Part shown: positions 12,961 through 25,470 of the stretch, piece by piece
How positions within the stretch are numbered: position 1 is the first letter of the stretch
Layout: every line of letters starts with the position of its first letter
NCBI GenBank assembly: GCA_034509425.1
Contig: JAVTVJ010011652.1
Coordinates: 310,001 to 374,000 of the forward strand
Source: Eopsaltria australis
Lineage: Eukaryota > Chordata > Aves > Passeriformes > Petroicidae
DNA length: 64,000 nt
Direction of reading: 5' to 3'
The notes under the pieces: model-generated
The model's input: the letters and a program-made list of their open reading frames with translations, nothing else
Databases searched by the model: none
Told to the model about the DNA's origin: nothing
Made by a program: the position numbers and the translations under genes

Positions 12961-15900
12961 GAGCCACCTTAACTGCAGGACATCACCCAGTTGGGGATTG
13001 CTCTGTCTGCTCACATTCACTCATTTGTAGTGGTGTGTCAACTCAATACCCTGCTGGAAAACAGGAAAGGGGCTAAAACAGATGGAGACTTGAAGAAATC
13101 TTTAATTTAGAAACCTTACCCTCATGCTTCTTTCGACTAGGTTAAGAGTCTCCTCCATAGATGGCACAGCAGTTTCCCAGCATCCACTGATCCAACACAC
13201 TCATCTCAGAGGATGCAATGATAGATGCTGGAGGTCTTGCACAGTCCTTACCCTCTACAAGAGTATTTGAAAAAAGTGCCAACAAATGGTGGAAGCAGAA
13301 ACTGTTGTGAAGGGTAGGAGCCTTTTTTATGAATGTCTTTTCCTTTAAAATTGAAAGTCACTTTAAAAAAATATAACTGTATGCATCAACCTGATTTTTA
13401 CTTACAAAAATCTAGTTTGTACTTGGATCAAAGAACATAGAGGTAGATAGAACAGCATCCCAAATCATATGTAGAGCAATAGCATACATTAACTACAGCA
13501 CTTGAACTGCAGGATGTTCTATTTTGGAGCCCCAGAAAACATTCAGGAACCATCTGAGAGCCACCACTATTCCCTGTGCTCACAGGGATTGCAAAGAGGG
13601 ATCTCAGATACCCATGGCTGGCAGCTAAAGGTTTGGTGGCCCTTCAGGTATCTCTCAGCTTCCTGTGCTGGGGAGAGGACTGGAAATCTTTCTAAGTGAA
13701 TGGCAGACCACTTTCAGCTGCAGAATGAGCTACCTCTGCTTATATTAAAATGTGGGTAAATGTAGTTTGGAGTCTTACATCTGTTTGGGACTCCTGATTC
13801 TGGTCTTTACAGCAGCAGCTGAGCATATTATGCTTCATTTCTGCCACTTGCCTTATTCCAGCTCCAGCTTTGATTTGCAGCCTTGTGAAGCAGCTGTGAG
13901 TGGAAGAGCTCTCTGCAACTGTTTTGTCAGCCTTACAGAAGTGGTGGGATGAGTATAGGTAGGAACAACGACTGTGGCAGTCCCAAGACAATAGTATCTT
14001 TTTGTTTCCAGCCTGGAGTGCTCTCCTAGCTGTCTGGCATCTCGCAGAGCTGGTTATGTTTCAGAGGGAAAAAAAATAAAGTGGATGCTTGGCTGAGCCA
14101 TGGGGCTAAAAGTTCATTGCAAAACAAACGGTATTTCAGCTGTCTGACTTTTTGTGGGAGATGTTTGCTTACTGCAGGAAGGTGGCTGTGGCAGCCAGCA
14201 TGAATTTTCTGTGTTCTTAACAGCATGTTTTACTTTGATGGCAAAATTTAATTAGGTTTGTTGGTTATTTTTTTTTTCTTGCCCAGTTGAACTGTTTATT
14301 CACTTTGCTAGGGTAGCCATATCCCAGCTTTGTTGAAAACATGGGACAAGAGAGAGGGATGATGATTCCTGGTCACACATCAGCCCCATGGTGGGGTTAA
14401 CAGTGTCTGTGTCTGCTGTCCAGACTCTTCTGTAGGATGGGTATGGGACTGAGAAACGCACCTTCATCATCTCCAATTCTGCACCTGCATCCATCCTGCA
14501 GGAGCTGCAGCCCTCCCAGGATCACAGAATAGGCTGGAAAACCCAACAGCTGAGGGTTCAAGGTGGGAATGCAGAAAGGGACAGGATTTTGGCTCTCTGG
14601 TCCTTTTTGCCCACAGCACCAGCAGATCCCACCTTAGAGAGACAGAAGAGGCTGTCTGAAGGGAGGTGTGGGATATTTCATACTCCCTTTTGGGTAAACA
14701 TTAGCTTCTGTGGGAGTTGCTTTATTTCTGGATTTGTTATGCTTGGTTTGTCTTGCTGGTTTTAAATATTTGTACAAGTGACTAGAGCTATGCAAACTGT
14801 GCCTGAAGGAGCTGTGAAACAGAGGGGAAGAATTAACTGGAGGTACCAAAATTGATCAGCATCCTGACTAAAAGTATTACAAGAAAAAATTGAAGGAATG
14901 TGCCGGAAGAATAAGGAAACATTTCCATTCTTTTGACCTGTGGAAGCAAATGTCCAGGGAATGTGCTTGTCTGACAGAAAGGCTGGTGGTGAGAGCTTGC
15001 CTTTAAATAGGTTTATAACTTACAATTTAAAAGCAGTAATTTATTTGTGTTTAGACACAGCAGTAGGTAGGGAGGCTGCTTGTAACGTCACTGTTCAGAC
15101 ATGTTGGCTTCTGCTGCCAATTTTACGTCAATATTTACCTTGATTTTTATTATTTTTTTTTTAAGATTTATAAAATGTGTGGAAACCTTTGAATGGCTGT
15201 GCAGATATGGTCAATTCAGCCTCTGTCCCATAATCCACAAGGTGAGCAGCAGCACAGATTCTCCTTGCCATCATATGAAGTTTAAATTTCACTGGACAAG
15301 TTTGGGCAGTGTTGAAGGGTTTAAAAATACCTAAGCGTGGGACACATCACCTTCCCAAACACAGTGTTTGCTATCTGATGTATCAAATGACAGGATTACA
15401 TTTACAAGTATAATAATTCCATGTGGAAGCAAGTGGATGCCTTTTAAATTAATGGATTCCTTCCTGTCAGCTGCTGTGGTGGAAGACAATGCTTGTTAAG
15501 GAAAATGTAAAACTGCCAGATGGAAAACACTGAAAACCAGAGATGTCTTGAAATGCAGAGAATAGCAGTGGTGGTGAATAGCTGCACAGAACACAAGTAC
15601 ACTGAGGGTTGCCTGGACTAAAAAAAAAATCCTCTATTATTGCTGCTGCCTTAACTGCTGGTTAAAAACAGATCAGCTGACAGGATTAATGGCATAAATC
15701 CATTAGAGTGAGAGAGGAATGAGGGAATAGGTTTCCTCTAATGGCATTGCTCTGTAGACAAGCACCTGAAAATCATTTTTAGCTTGTTTGCTGAACAGGG
15801 AGGATGAAGAGACCACCTTGATGTGATGCTAACAAGATCTAGTTGCTGAATATCATCCTCTGGAAGAAAAACGGGTGGTAGCTGAGTGCCTGTGACTCTT

Positions 15901-16969
15901 CAGTGTTCATGACCAGGCTTGAGTAATCCAACACTTTCTACTACACAATAGAGAGCTACTTTTATAATTGTCCTCTGTATTTGCCACTCTAGAAAAATAG
16001 CAAATGCTACTTTTAATTTTTTTTTCCTTAAATGCAGGAAAGAAAACAATAATAACTTGGCATTACTTTTGGGTACTGCAGAGATGAAAGTTTCTCTGCC
16101 TCACCCCCAAATCATTAACCTCTCAGTTCTACCATCTATAACTGTATTTTGATATTAATTAGGGTTTTGTTTGCTTGGTTGTCTCCAGACTGTTCACTGA
16201 TTATGTTGAATACAAGTGAGCTGAAATATCATTCAGTAAATAGAAATGTGTCCTATTTTTTCATCAAAGTTTAAAAGAAATTATTCTGCACAGGGAAGGA
16301 CAGATTTAACAGCCTGCTGTCTTCTTACAGCAGCATGTGACTCAATTCCAGAGGGAACCTCAATTCATGCACCAAACTCCCCAAAGAATTCCCATTTTGT
16401 ACACTGCTGCAGACATTTCTGTGAGCAACAACAAATCGAAGCTGGCAAAATCAAAGCCTGCCAAAAATTGCTGAATATGAAGGCAAGATGTTTTCCATCT
16501 CTGCTCTTGCAGAGCAGAGTGTCTCCTGCAGCTCCTGTCTCTGTGGATGAGCTGGGATTTATTCACTAACATACATGCAAATCTCCCTCTTAGGAAAACA
16601 TGCAGGTTTTGGAAGACAGCACCCAGCAGAAAGGACTGTGTCTTGGCTCTCACTTCCAAATGAATTTGTGAGCATGAGAAAAAAAATGCCTTCAGGAGGT
16701 TTAAAAATAGTTCTCATAGCTGGGATTTTTGTATCATATTTCTACATAAGCTTATCCACTTTTACTCCCCTGTTAAAAACAGCGATGGGAGAGAAATGGC
16801 AGAAGCAGCAAGAGTTATCTGATAACTATTTGATGTGATAGCATTGCTATCTCACAGAATTTGAAAATGGTGCCTGGGAAAAATCCTAATTCTTAAAGCT
16901 TCATGTTCTGGCAAACAGTTTGCTGGAGATTAGCACTGTAGTTATGATTAAAGTATGATCTGCATTATT
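12961..16969. other. Unique non-coding DNA, nothing firm
   Basis: Around 14517-14550, 'GGATCACAGAATAGGCTGGA' weakly recalls the reverse complement of a CR1 tail, but the body does not follow. Short T and A runs occur near 14266, 15146 and 15620. No exon is supported. Confidence 0.5.
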
Positions 16970-17330
16970 CCACAATTTTTCCTTTCACATAGCACATTAT
17001 GCTAATCACGCTGTATTCCATTTTTCAATAAAAGGTCAACAGTGCACTGTTTGTGCAGAATGTGCAATTTAAACTTCATGTCTGTCATTAGAGATAATCT
17101 AGGTTTGCTGTATCAAGTGAGGTTGTCATAGAAACTAGACCTGAGATCTCTGTTTACAGCCTTTGGAGAATAAACACTTTGCATTTATTTCACTGAAAAA
17201 TAGGCGAACAATTAAATAAGGTTTGAAAACAAAACCGTAATGGCCCAGAGAGAGATGTCATTCATCAAAAATCAATATATGTTATGCAGCTGGTAAACTC
17301 CAAGCATTCAAGCAGTTGACTGACAGCAAT
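16970..17330. promoter_or_regulatory. Candidate regulatory block with POU and nuclear-receptor motifs
   Basis: ATGCTAAT (16999-17006) repeats the POU-III word also seen at 45.81 kb and is followed by CACGCTG. AAAGGTCA (17031-17038) is a nuclear-receptor half-site with the extended AAA flank. Further on are CATTAGAGATAATC, CTTTGCATTTATTT, GAACAATTAAATAAG and TCATTCATCAAAAATC. CpGs remain in ATCACGC, AGGCGAAC and AACCGTAATGG. Long, AT-rich, repeat-free and motif-dense, it fits a developmental enhancer, by inference only. Confidence 0.3.
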
Positions 17331-20300
17331 AGGGAAATATTTCCCGGGGGGTGGAGGGTAAGGGAGTAACTGATAGTGTATCCTAATGCCTGGAGCAGAA
17401 TTAATTTCAATTTGCTAATAAATTTTGTTCCAGGAATTACAACACTGAGGAATATTTGTTTAAATTTTTGCCTTATGTCAGGTAAGGCTTTTTGTGGTGA
17501 CTATTTGGACATTTTTAACAGCACTGAGAAATATTTTAGTTTTTATTTTTCTGTAGCGTTCTGTGTCTTCCTATTGTAGCAGAACTTTTTGCTGTGGATT
17601 ATAACGAGGTTTGCAGGCATCCTAAAAATATCTCTGGTGTCTGCAGCTTCATTAGTGAGCAAAAGGGTTACAGCTTCCAGCTGAACACAGAGGTTTTAGC
17701 TTGCTCTTTCTGTGACGTGTTGTTAACTTGGAGAGCTCACCTTTGTCAGGCAAGGGTATTTAGAAATGTTTCAGGAAAGGATTAGAGAACTACGTGGACA
17801 AAGACGGCTTCTGTGGTTATTGCACAGTAAAATCACCAGGACTATCAATCTTTCTTCCCTCAGGGCATAATCATATTACCAGCTGGGTGTTTATGTAGGG
17901 GTTTTGTCAACGGCATAGCATTGCTCTGCTGACGAGGTGAATTATGTGGGTTGTGTTTCTTCTGCAGCATCTGAATCCTGCCTGATGTCACAGGACAGGG
18001 GCTCTCACAAGTACAAATGCATTGTTTGTCCACCACACCCTCACACACAAAGGTGCACCCCAAAACAGGTGGGCTGCTGCCAGCTCTTGAGGAGAAAGGG
18101 AAACACAGAATTTAACCAGGTCTTGCAATGACATAGAAATGAGCAGAACTCATTGCTAAGGCAAACTGAACAAAAAACTTTTGATATTTTGCTTCTGTGT
18201 CAAAGTAAGGACTTTTCTCCCAGCAGACAGGGCAAGGGAGTTTTTCCAAGTGGGAGGTATCCATGCTCTACTTTCCAGGGTGTAAAACATGAGAGCAGAG
18301 CCTGGTGTTTTCTGCTGGTGGAAGCTGTGCACAGCTCTGGTTGCTGCAATGCATTTCTCTTCATTTCTTTAGCAATGAATGTGATCTGTTTGTCCCCAAG
18401 GGTTGTCCCTGGCATCTCATTTTCCTAGGAAAGAAGGGGATAGCTCTGCTAAGGGCTGCCTGCATTGTGTTATGCCACTGGTGAGTTTGGTCTCTCAGGT
18501 CTGTACAGAACCCCAAAAGAGGAACTGCAATATTACAGACTGATAATCTTGTATTTGTAAGCCTGCAAGTCCTTGGTTTTTCATGAATGCCCAAACCAAT
18601 ATGAAGTAGTTCTGTAAATGCAGTTTTTTCTACCTTTCCAGAGCAGAAAATCTTCCTATGCCTGATGTGTTTGCTCTGCACCACACACTTCCCTTCTAAT
18701 TATCTGCACTATTTATATTTCTTGACCTCACATGCATCAGTAACACAGTAGGTCTGTGAATCAAATCCTGGCTTGCTGAACTGCCATTCACACAATTTTT
18801 ATGATACAATATAAAGCAGTACAGTATTAGCAGGAAGGCAGACCTTGAAAAGCACTTTGTGTCATGCCTGTGCTGAGGTTGAGACTCACAGCCCTGCCTT
18901 TGGGTGACTGGCACTGCACTGGTTGGAGTACTGAGAAAATCATTACCCATAGTAAGTTGTTTATCCTGGTCTTAAGCTTCTCTCAGAGCTGTTCCTGCCG
19001 CTGTGCTGCTTTAGCACTGGGCCCCAAGTCTACAGACACCTTCAAACAGAGGAGCTAAAGCCACGCTGGGGCTCACAGACAGCATCTGCACTTCACTGAG
19101 CAGCCTCAAAGGCCTGGGAAAGCCCTGGGGACATGTGCCAGTGTGTCTGCAGGGCTGGAGCTCGGGCCAGGGCAGGGATCAGAGTGCCTGGGTTGGGAGG
19201 GGTGGGGTCTGCCTGCCTCTCTCTGTGTGTCAGGTTTGCACAGGCTCTGCTCTGACACTTTAATTTCAGCACATCACAAAAGCTTGGGTTGGTGGGTACA
19301 TCACATATCTGAGCTGGCAAACCTTTGTCTGAAAGGAATTGCACTGCAGATCCAAAGGAATTGGGAAGAATTTGTTTCAGCCTGGCTTCACCCCACAGAT
19401 GATTTTCTCCCCTGCTTCCTGCAGGAAGGACATCTCACTTTTGGTTTTGGGCTTGTTTTATTGTCCACATTCTCCTGTGCCAGCGAGTGTAACCACGCTG
19501 GAAGGTGGGGAGGGAAATAGTGTTGGGATGTGCCCTATGAGAGACTGGAATGTTGATGGTTAATGTCTCAATAGCCCATTTGTGGGTGCTTTGCTGAGGC
19601 CAGGTTTGCACCCCCGAGGGGCAGGAGGTGAGGTTTTGGGAGTGGGATGCCCGCAGGACAGAGGGGGTGAACACCCAGCCCCGGGGGCTGCAAGCCGGGC
19701 TTTGAGCCAGATAAGAATCTTTTATCGTGCCAGGTGTCCTCCCTTGCACTTCCGAGGAGAGGGTCACATCCACACCTCGGCCTGAGGGTGTTCATCCCAT
19801 CTGATGGGGCAGAATTGGCTCAGCTGTGCTGTTGGAAGGGTTCATAAACCATCAAAGACCCTCAAAGCATCCCCACATTCATTTCTGGTGTTTTCCACCA
19901 CTGAAAGCTCCCACTTCCCCCAGGGGAGGTACCTGGGTGTTTCCACCTGAATCTGTTGCATGATGTGACTTTGTCCTTCTGGCTGGAGAGACAACTGACA
20001 AGTGAGAGGGAGCTTCCTCACGTTACTGGATTTCTCTTTTAGTCTATATGGCAAAAATATGTTTAATTTAAAAATCCTTGGTTTGGCAGGTAGTTGAAAG
20101 TTGCTCTGTCCAAAGTCTTGCTAGGTAGGACTCACTTTTTGATCTGTGCTCTGCCAGGCTTTCTGACTAGGCAGGAATCTCTGCCTTTTACAAGAGATGG
20201 AGTGGATATTGGAGTGTACCACAAACAATCTTCTATTTAGACAGGGAATTATTTCCCTTCAAGTATCTTTTCATTTGGGTTTTCTTGTGCATATCTAGTC

Positions 20301-21395
20301 AGGTTCTCCAGGTAAATGATTTACCTTGTAATTCTCTGCATTGATCAGAGTTCCTTCATGCTCAGCGTGGATTTTCCCATTTCCACTTTCAGGCTGCTTC
20401 TCGCTTTTATCCATGAGTTTCTCCTCTCTAGTCCCTTGTATTTACAGACTCCTGTCACTTCTTTTATTCCCCAGTTTGCAAGCTCCATGCATGCTGTTCT
20501 CCATGATCCTTTCATGGAAAATAGCTGCCATGGCTGCTGTGGGAGGGAGCAGAGTGGGAAGAGCAGTGATGGCTCAGGTTGTACTGGTTTTGTTAAGTGA
20601 TGAAGCCAGTGCCTGCTTTTAGGAGGGAGTTTCCCCTGCACTTGGCTCGTGCTGGGCTGAAGTGTGCAAAGTGAATTGCAGACACAGATTTTGTTGATGT
20701 GGCAGTTAAGAAGTCTGAGGCAGTTTTGGCAGTTATCAGTGTTGTGGTTTGTTTGTTTTTTTTAATTTGAAGCAAGATTCTTCTCACAGAATAGATGAAA
20801 AATTGCATTCTGTTGTAAATCCTTCCTTTGCACATTTCCCCAGGCCTTTTGAGCAAGCTCCTCTCGAGGGAGTTTATGGCCTTACCCACTTGGTGGGAAC
20901 ATTTTGGCGCAGAGGGTGATGATAACAATGTCCCAAACCTTGCACAGGGGCCCCAAAGAGCAGCCTGAACCTCAGCCCTGTGTGAGCAGTGCCAGATGTC
21001 AGGATTTGCCTGCTGCTGCTGCTTCAGATCATGGTCAAACAGGGCAAGATTGATGGAGAAATTGGATAAACGTTTCTTGAAAGCTCTTGTTGAAAACGTA
21101 CTGCAACTTTTGTGATGGGCAGGGTCTCCATCTCCCCATGTCCTGGGCTATGAAAGTCAAGGCTGTGGTGGCCTGGTGACAAAGCTTAATTACCCTCAGT
21201 GCTCAAATCTCTCCAAAAGGCTGTGATGCCTATGAAGATGGGATGATTATAATGGCTCTTCTGCAGGGTTAATCTACAGAGATAATTTGTTTGCATGTGG
21301 TGAGGAGTGATTTGTCACCTTCCCCATGCCCATTTCACTGTGACCTCCTCTCCTTTGTTTGGCCTTGACCCCTACTGTATGTGCTTCCTTCAAGC

Positions 21396-21466
21396 CACCT
21401 GGGTGTTACAGGAATAATAAAAAACACTGCCTCCACCCTGGGTGCTACAGGAATAATAAAAAACCC
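21396..21466. repeat. 39-bp imperfect tandem duplication
   Basis: Two copies of a unit containing 'CTGGGTGYTACAGGAATAAT' followed by AAAAAAC start near 21399 and 21438, a period of 39 bases. The copies differ at only a few positions, so the duplication is fairly recent. No coding role is seen. Confidence 0.85.
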
Positions 21467-21691
21467 CCCTTCAATGCTGACTCCTTCCCCCAGTTCTTGG
21501 GCTTTTCGTTCAGTTGCTTCCAAGTATAATTTTTTAAAAAAATTATGTTTGCATCGTGTTTTACAATATTTTTGTGAAGGAACCGACTGCACATGGCACA
21601 TGCTGGAGATGATTTTTAAGAGATCTGAAAGTAAAATGGCAATTGCAGATTATGACTAGAGTTTACTGGGAAATTTTAGATTTTAGTTCAG

Positions 21692-21707
21692 TTTTTTTTT
21701 TTTTTTT
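21692..21707. repeat. Oligo(T) run, 16 bases
   Basis: A pure run of 16 T. It could be a decayed poly-A of a minus-strand retrocopy, but no gene-like sequence follows it. Confidence 0.9.
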
Positions 21708-24700
21708 AAGAAGAAGATGTCTCTACAAATTCTGTTTTGGAAGGACTGGGGTATAATGTTACAGCTTACTGCTACCTGCCTCACACTCAAAGGTTTTAGT
21801 TTTAATTTATGATTGTCTCCGTATCTTTATTTTCAGTTTTAAATAAATAAAGAAATAATCCATGGGGAGAGTTTCAGTCTGTCAATAGTGTTATTTTCCA
21901 AGATGAAATAATTCATAAGGACAGTCAGTGCTTGGCAAAACTGACATCTATGCACTAGGCAGACAAGAGAGAGTTCATATGTGACTCAGAGCTCAGCAGT
22001 TAAATGGTTTTGTCTCCAGCTTGGGCCAGCAGATTTTGTGCAGCCACTGCAGGGAGAAAGCAGTGGGGGAGGAGAGGGCAGAGGCTGGTGCTAATGTTTT
22101 TAATTTCTCATTTACTATCAGGCAGCACCATATGGAGCAGAACGGAGCATATAGAGGAAAGAGGGATGGATGCCATTTTTATTCCTTGAGCTTCTTGTCA
22201 AAAGACAAGGAAAGTGAATTCTCTGCAGGTCGCTTGAGCCTCGCCAGAAAAGTGTTTTTGATGATTGCTAATGCTGGCGAGGACATTTTATTTAATCAAT
22301 TATGTGGGCTTTTGGGTTTGTTTGGTTGTTTTTTTGTTTTGTTCTTCATAGGACGAGTAGGATTGGCTTATGCCTCCCTAATATCTTCATAATGTCAGTG
22401 CATTATTTTCTTGCTGCATTCAGGAGCGTGCTAGGCACTTGTCACAATCAAATATCATTTATTTGGAGGCTCAGTAGGATGCCCAGGCATCTGAATGCCT
22501 CTAAAAGAAACACTGCTGCTCTGAGTGATTGTGCAGTGGCACTTCTCCTCCCAGCTGTGCCTCACAATCTCAGGCTGCCAGCAGACCTGTGGTGAGCAGA
22601 GACTTTGCCCTGCTCTGCTGCTTCTCCTCTGACATCTCTTCCTCCCTCAGGTTGCATTGTTTTTTTTCCCACTGACCTCTCAAAGCCAAAATCTTTGCAC
22701 TTGGTCAAAAGCTTTGAAATGGGGTGAGGGGAGGGAGAAGAACCTGCCAGAAAAGTGATGCCCTCGATGGTCTTGTGCTGTAACTTGTGTGCAGAGGGTT
22801 CTCAAGAGCTCGTGGGGGCTCTGAGCTCCCCTGTAGCACTAAGAAGGCACTAAAGATGTGGGTGGGTGTTAAGGCTTGGGAAAAACTTTTTAATAAAGCA
22901 TCTCCTTGGAGCTGTGCCATCCTGAACATAAAGCTGTGCCTGCTCTGTGAGAACCAGGCTGCTCTGTGTCAGCAGGGAGGCCCCAGCAGAAAGCCCCTCT
23001 AGTCCCTGGGTGATGAGACCGAAAATTGTGTGTGTCTGTGAGCTTGTTTAGACATGCAGTGCTCATCCAGCTCTCCAGGGTCTCTGCAGGCCTCTTGAGC
23101 CCCAGGGAGCAGAGAAATCCACTGGCATGCCTACATCAGCTCTCCTCCAGCCTCCTGTACCCTCTGCTCAGCCTGCTGCAGATTTAAATGATTTAAAATG
23201 CATTATTTGCCAGCTTCCCCCTTTAATAGGGATTAGTGTATCTCCTATCTGTTTCTTGTGCTGAGGTCATTGATTCATAGCTGCAAGGCTACAGCCTCAT
23301 GACTGTACCTCTTAATTGTGTTTTAGGACTGCTTTCCTTATCCATAATGGATTTGGAGTGCAGTCAGAAATGAAAAGTGTTTTTTATAAAAATATTGTGT
23401 TGAGGGTGGCACAAAATCCCCCTCAGTCCTCTCTCATGCGTGTCACAGCTCCATTGACAGAAGATATGCAGGCACATGTCAGAAATGTCCTCAGTATGGT
23501 TTTGTAATGGAAAGGATGGCCAACTATTGATCTTCCTTTAGAAGTTTTACCTTCTGTAATTCATTCTCAAAAGCCTCACTGTGTTTCTCCCAAAGGCAAA
23601 GAGACATTTAAAGCAGGTCATTTTGTGTTGGGGTCTTGGCTATCCTGTGCATTCAGGTTTTTCAACAGCAGCAGATATTTCAAAAAGTCTTTTAATGAGG
23701 AGGGTGGTTTAGTGCTGTGATGGGTCTCAAGCTTCTGCTCCCCCCATGCAGCCTCTGTAAACCTAAAAAAATGCTGATAATCCTCAGTGAGAGACAGTGG
23801 ATGAGTGTTTGGTGCATTTCACAGGTATGGGCTGGGGGCAATTAGTACCAAATATCTAAAAGCCTGATGTGGGTACAAAGCCCATCCTGCTTGGTCTTGC
23901 AAGATTTTGGACAGGACTCAGCCCTTCTTCTGTGTTGTGTGATTGGGACTTTGTCCAACAGAGCCTGGCACCTGCCTTGATCACGGCATCTGGGACTTTC
24001 CTGGCCCCTTGCACTGCATTAATAACTGCTGGTTCAGGGAGGGCACACAAGGGCCCACGTTTTGCAGCCCTGGTCACTGTCCCAAAGTGGACAATAGTTT
24101 TTATGCAGTAACACACAGAAAACAGCTGTCCATCTGCACAGGTGTGTACTTCCCACCTCTCCCTGGTGGCTGCCTCTTCCTGTTTATGCATTACATCCTG
24201 GAGCAGGTATTAAGGAACTTGTTTTCCTTGGTGGAGACGAGCACCTACAGGGAAAACCATCTCCTGATCAAAGCCAAAGACTCATACTGAGGGTTTCTGG
24301 CTTGCCTTCCCTTTGAACTGAATGTTCAGTACCTTATTTCTTTTAATGCTCATGCTGCAAAACAGTCTCAGTGCCTGAGTTAGAGCAGTGCAGCCACTCC
24401 TGGTGCTTCACTGAGACACACTCAGGTAACACACACCAGGGTACCTGATGTGCCTGTTTGTGAGGGTGAGGAGCCCTGAGCTGAACCACTGAATGTTTGC
24501 CAATGCAAATTTGTTAAATCTTCTGGGAAGTGTTCTGCGTGCATGCTCCAACTCCCAAACTTCCAAATTTGTGCAGAAGAAAGGCTTGCTTGGACTCATT
24601 GCTGATGTGCAAGAGGTGCTTGCTTGCCTTGTCCAGCTGGCAGCCTTCCCAGGTGCTGCATCCAAGTCCCCAGGCAGCAATCTCACATCACATCACCCCA

Positions 24701-25331
24701 GGGGAAGGAGCTGAGCTGTGCACAGGGAGAGCAAGGGAGGAGATTGCAAAGAAGCTTTCAAAGAACCCAAGAGAAAGGAGGTAGGTGACCTTGAATTGAA
24801 AGCGTCTTTATCCTATTTCTTATCTGAACCTTGCTGGATCAAGCCTGGCTGAAAATGATTTTGTTCTGCTGGTTGCTCAGTGGCCTGTGTGAAATGTCAT
24901 TGACAGATTTGGCTGCGATGTTGCCAAGGCTCCCTGTGAGTAACACAGCCCTGGCCCCTGCTGTGAAGAGCCTCTCGTCCTGTAACGTGAGGCACTGCTT
25001 ACTTTCCACGATATTTTGGGGGAGGAAGGCAGTTTTCTACCCCACACAATGACTCACAGCTGAGAGAAACACAAAGCCAGCAGCCCACGCACTCAGTTTA
25101 GTCTGTTGTTTAGCTTGCTGTGTGCATCTCATGAGACCACTTTCATACGAGTTGCATTCACATCTGTCCTTCATTAAGAGAGCAGAGGGGGTTTGCAGAG
25201 TGGAAGGGTATTTCAGATGATATTAGGAGTGGGCTGCAGGAGCTAGAATCATCACACCTAGCTGTAGGTGTTCAGGAGAGCTGGGTCTCAGCTCCTTGTC
25301 ATCCGAGGAAAGAGGCATTTGTGCTTTGAAT

Positions 25332-25470
25332 TCCTGGAACTGTTCAAGGCCAGGTTGGATGAGTCTCTGAGCAGCACAGTGTGGTGGAAGCAGCCCCTGC
25401 CCATGACACAGGGCTGGGAATAGATGAATTTTAATGTCCTTTCCAACCCAAATCATTCTGAATTCTGTGA
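25332..25470 (+). mobile_element. CR1 LINE, 5'-truncated 3' end
   Basis: This is the 3' untranslated end of a chicken-repeat-1 (CR1) non-LTR retrotransposon, the dominant LINE of birds. The stretch reads through the family's characteristic landmarks in the right order: a 'CCTGGAACTGTTCAAGGCC' segment, 'AGGTTGGATGAG', 'CCCCTGCCCATGACA', a 'GGGCTGGGAATAGATGA' segment, then 'CCTTTCCAACCCAAATCATT'. It ends in a degenerate ATTCTGTGA tail, as CR1 does instead of a poly-A tail. Only the last 140 bases or so are clear; weaker similarity may extend upstream to about 25310. The copy is severely 5'-truncated, as most CR1 copies are, and has no reverse transcriptase. The family call is from remembered consensus features, not from a database search. 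Confidence 0.88.

Larger units (their letters stand above)
17331..25331. other. Unique non-coding DNA with one tandem duplication
   Basis: A G-rich patch (CCCGGGGGGTGGAGGGTAAG) lies at 17343-17362. A GC-richer stretch at 19.58-19.76 kb keeps several CpGs but is too short for a CpG island. The tandem duplication at 21.4 kb and a T16 run are listed separately. Text at 22.22-22.31 kb (GGTCGCTTGAGCCTCGCC, then TAATCAATTATG) may be constrained but is short. No gene is supported. Confidence 0.5.

Noticed and set aside
14517..14550. CR1-tail-like text (GGATCACAGAATAGGCTGGA)
   Set aside because: Only the first 15-20 bases resemble the reverse complement of a CR1 tail and no body follows, so it is too weak to annotate.
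17343..17362. Possible G-quadruplex (GGGGGG, GGAGGG, GGG)
   Set aside because: Only three full G-tracts with usable loops; the six-G run cannot supply two separate tracts of three with a loop between them.
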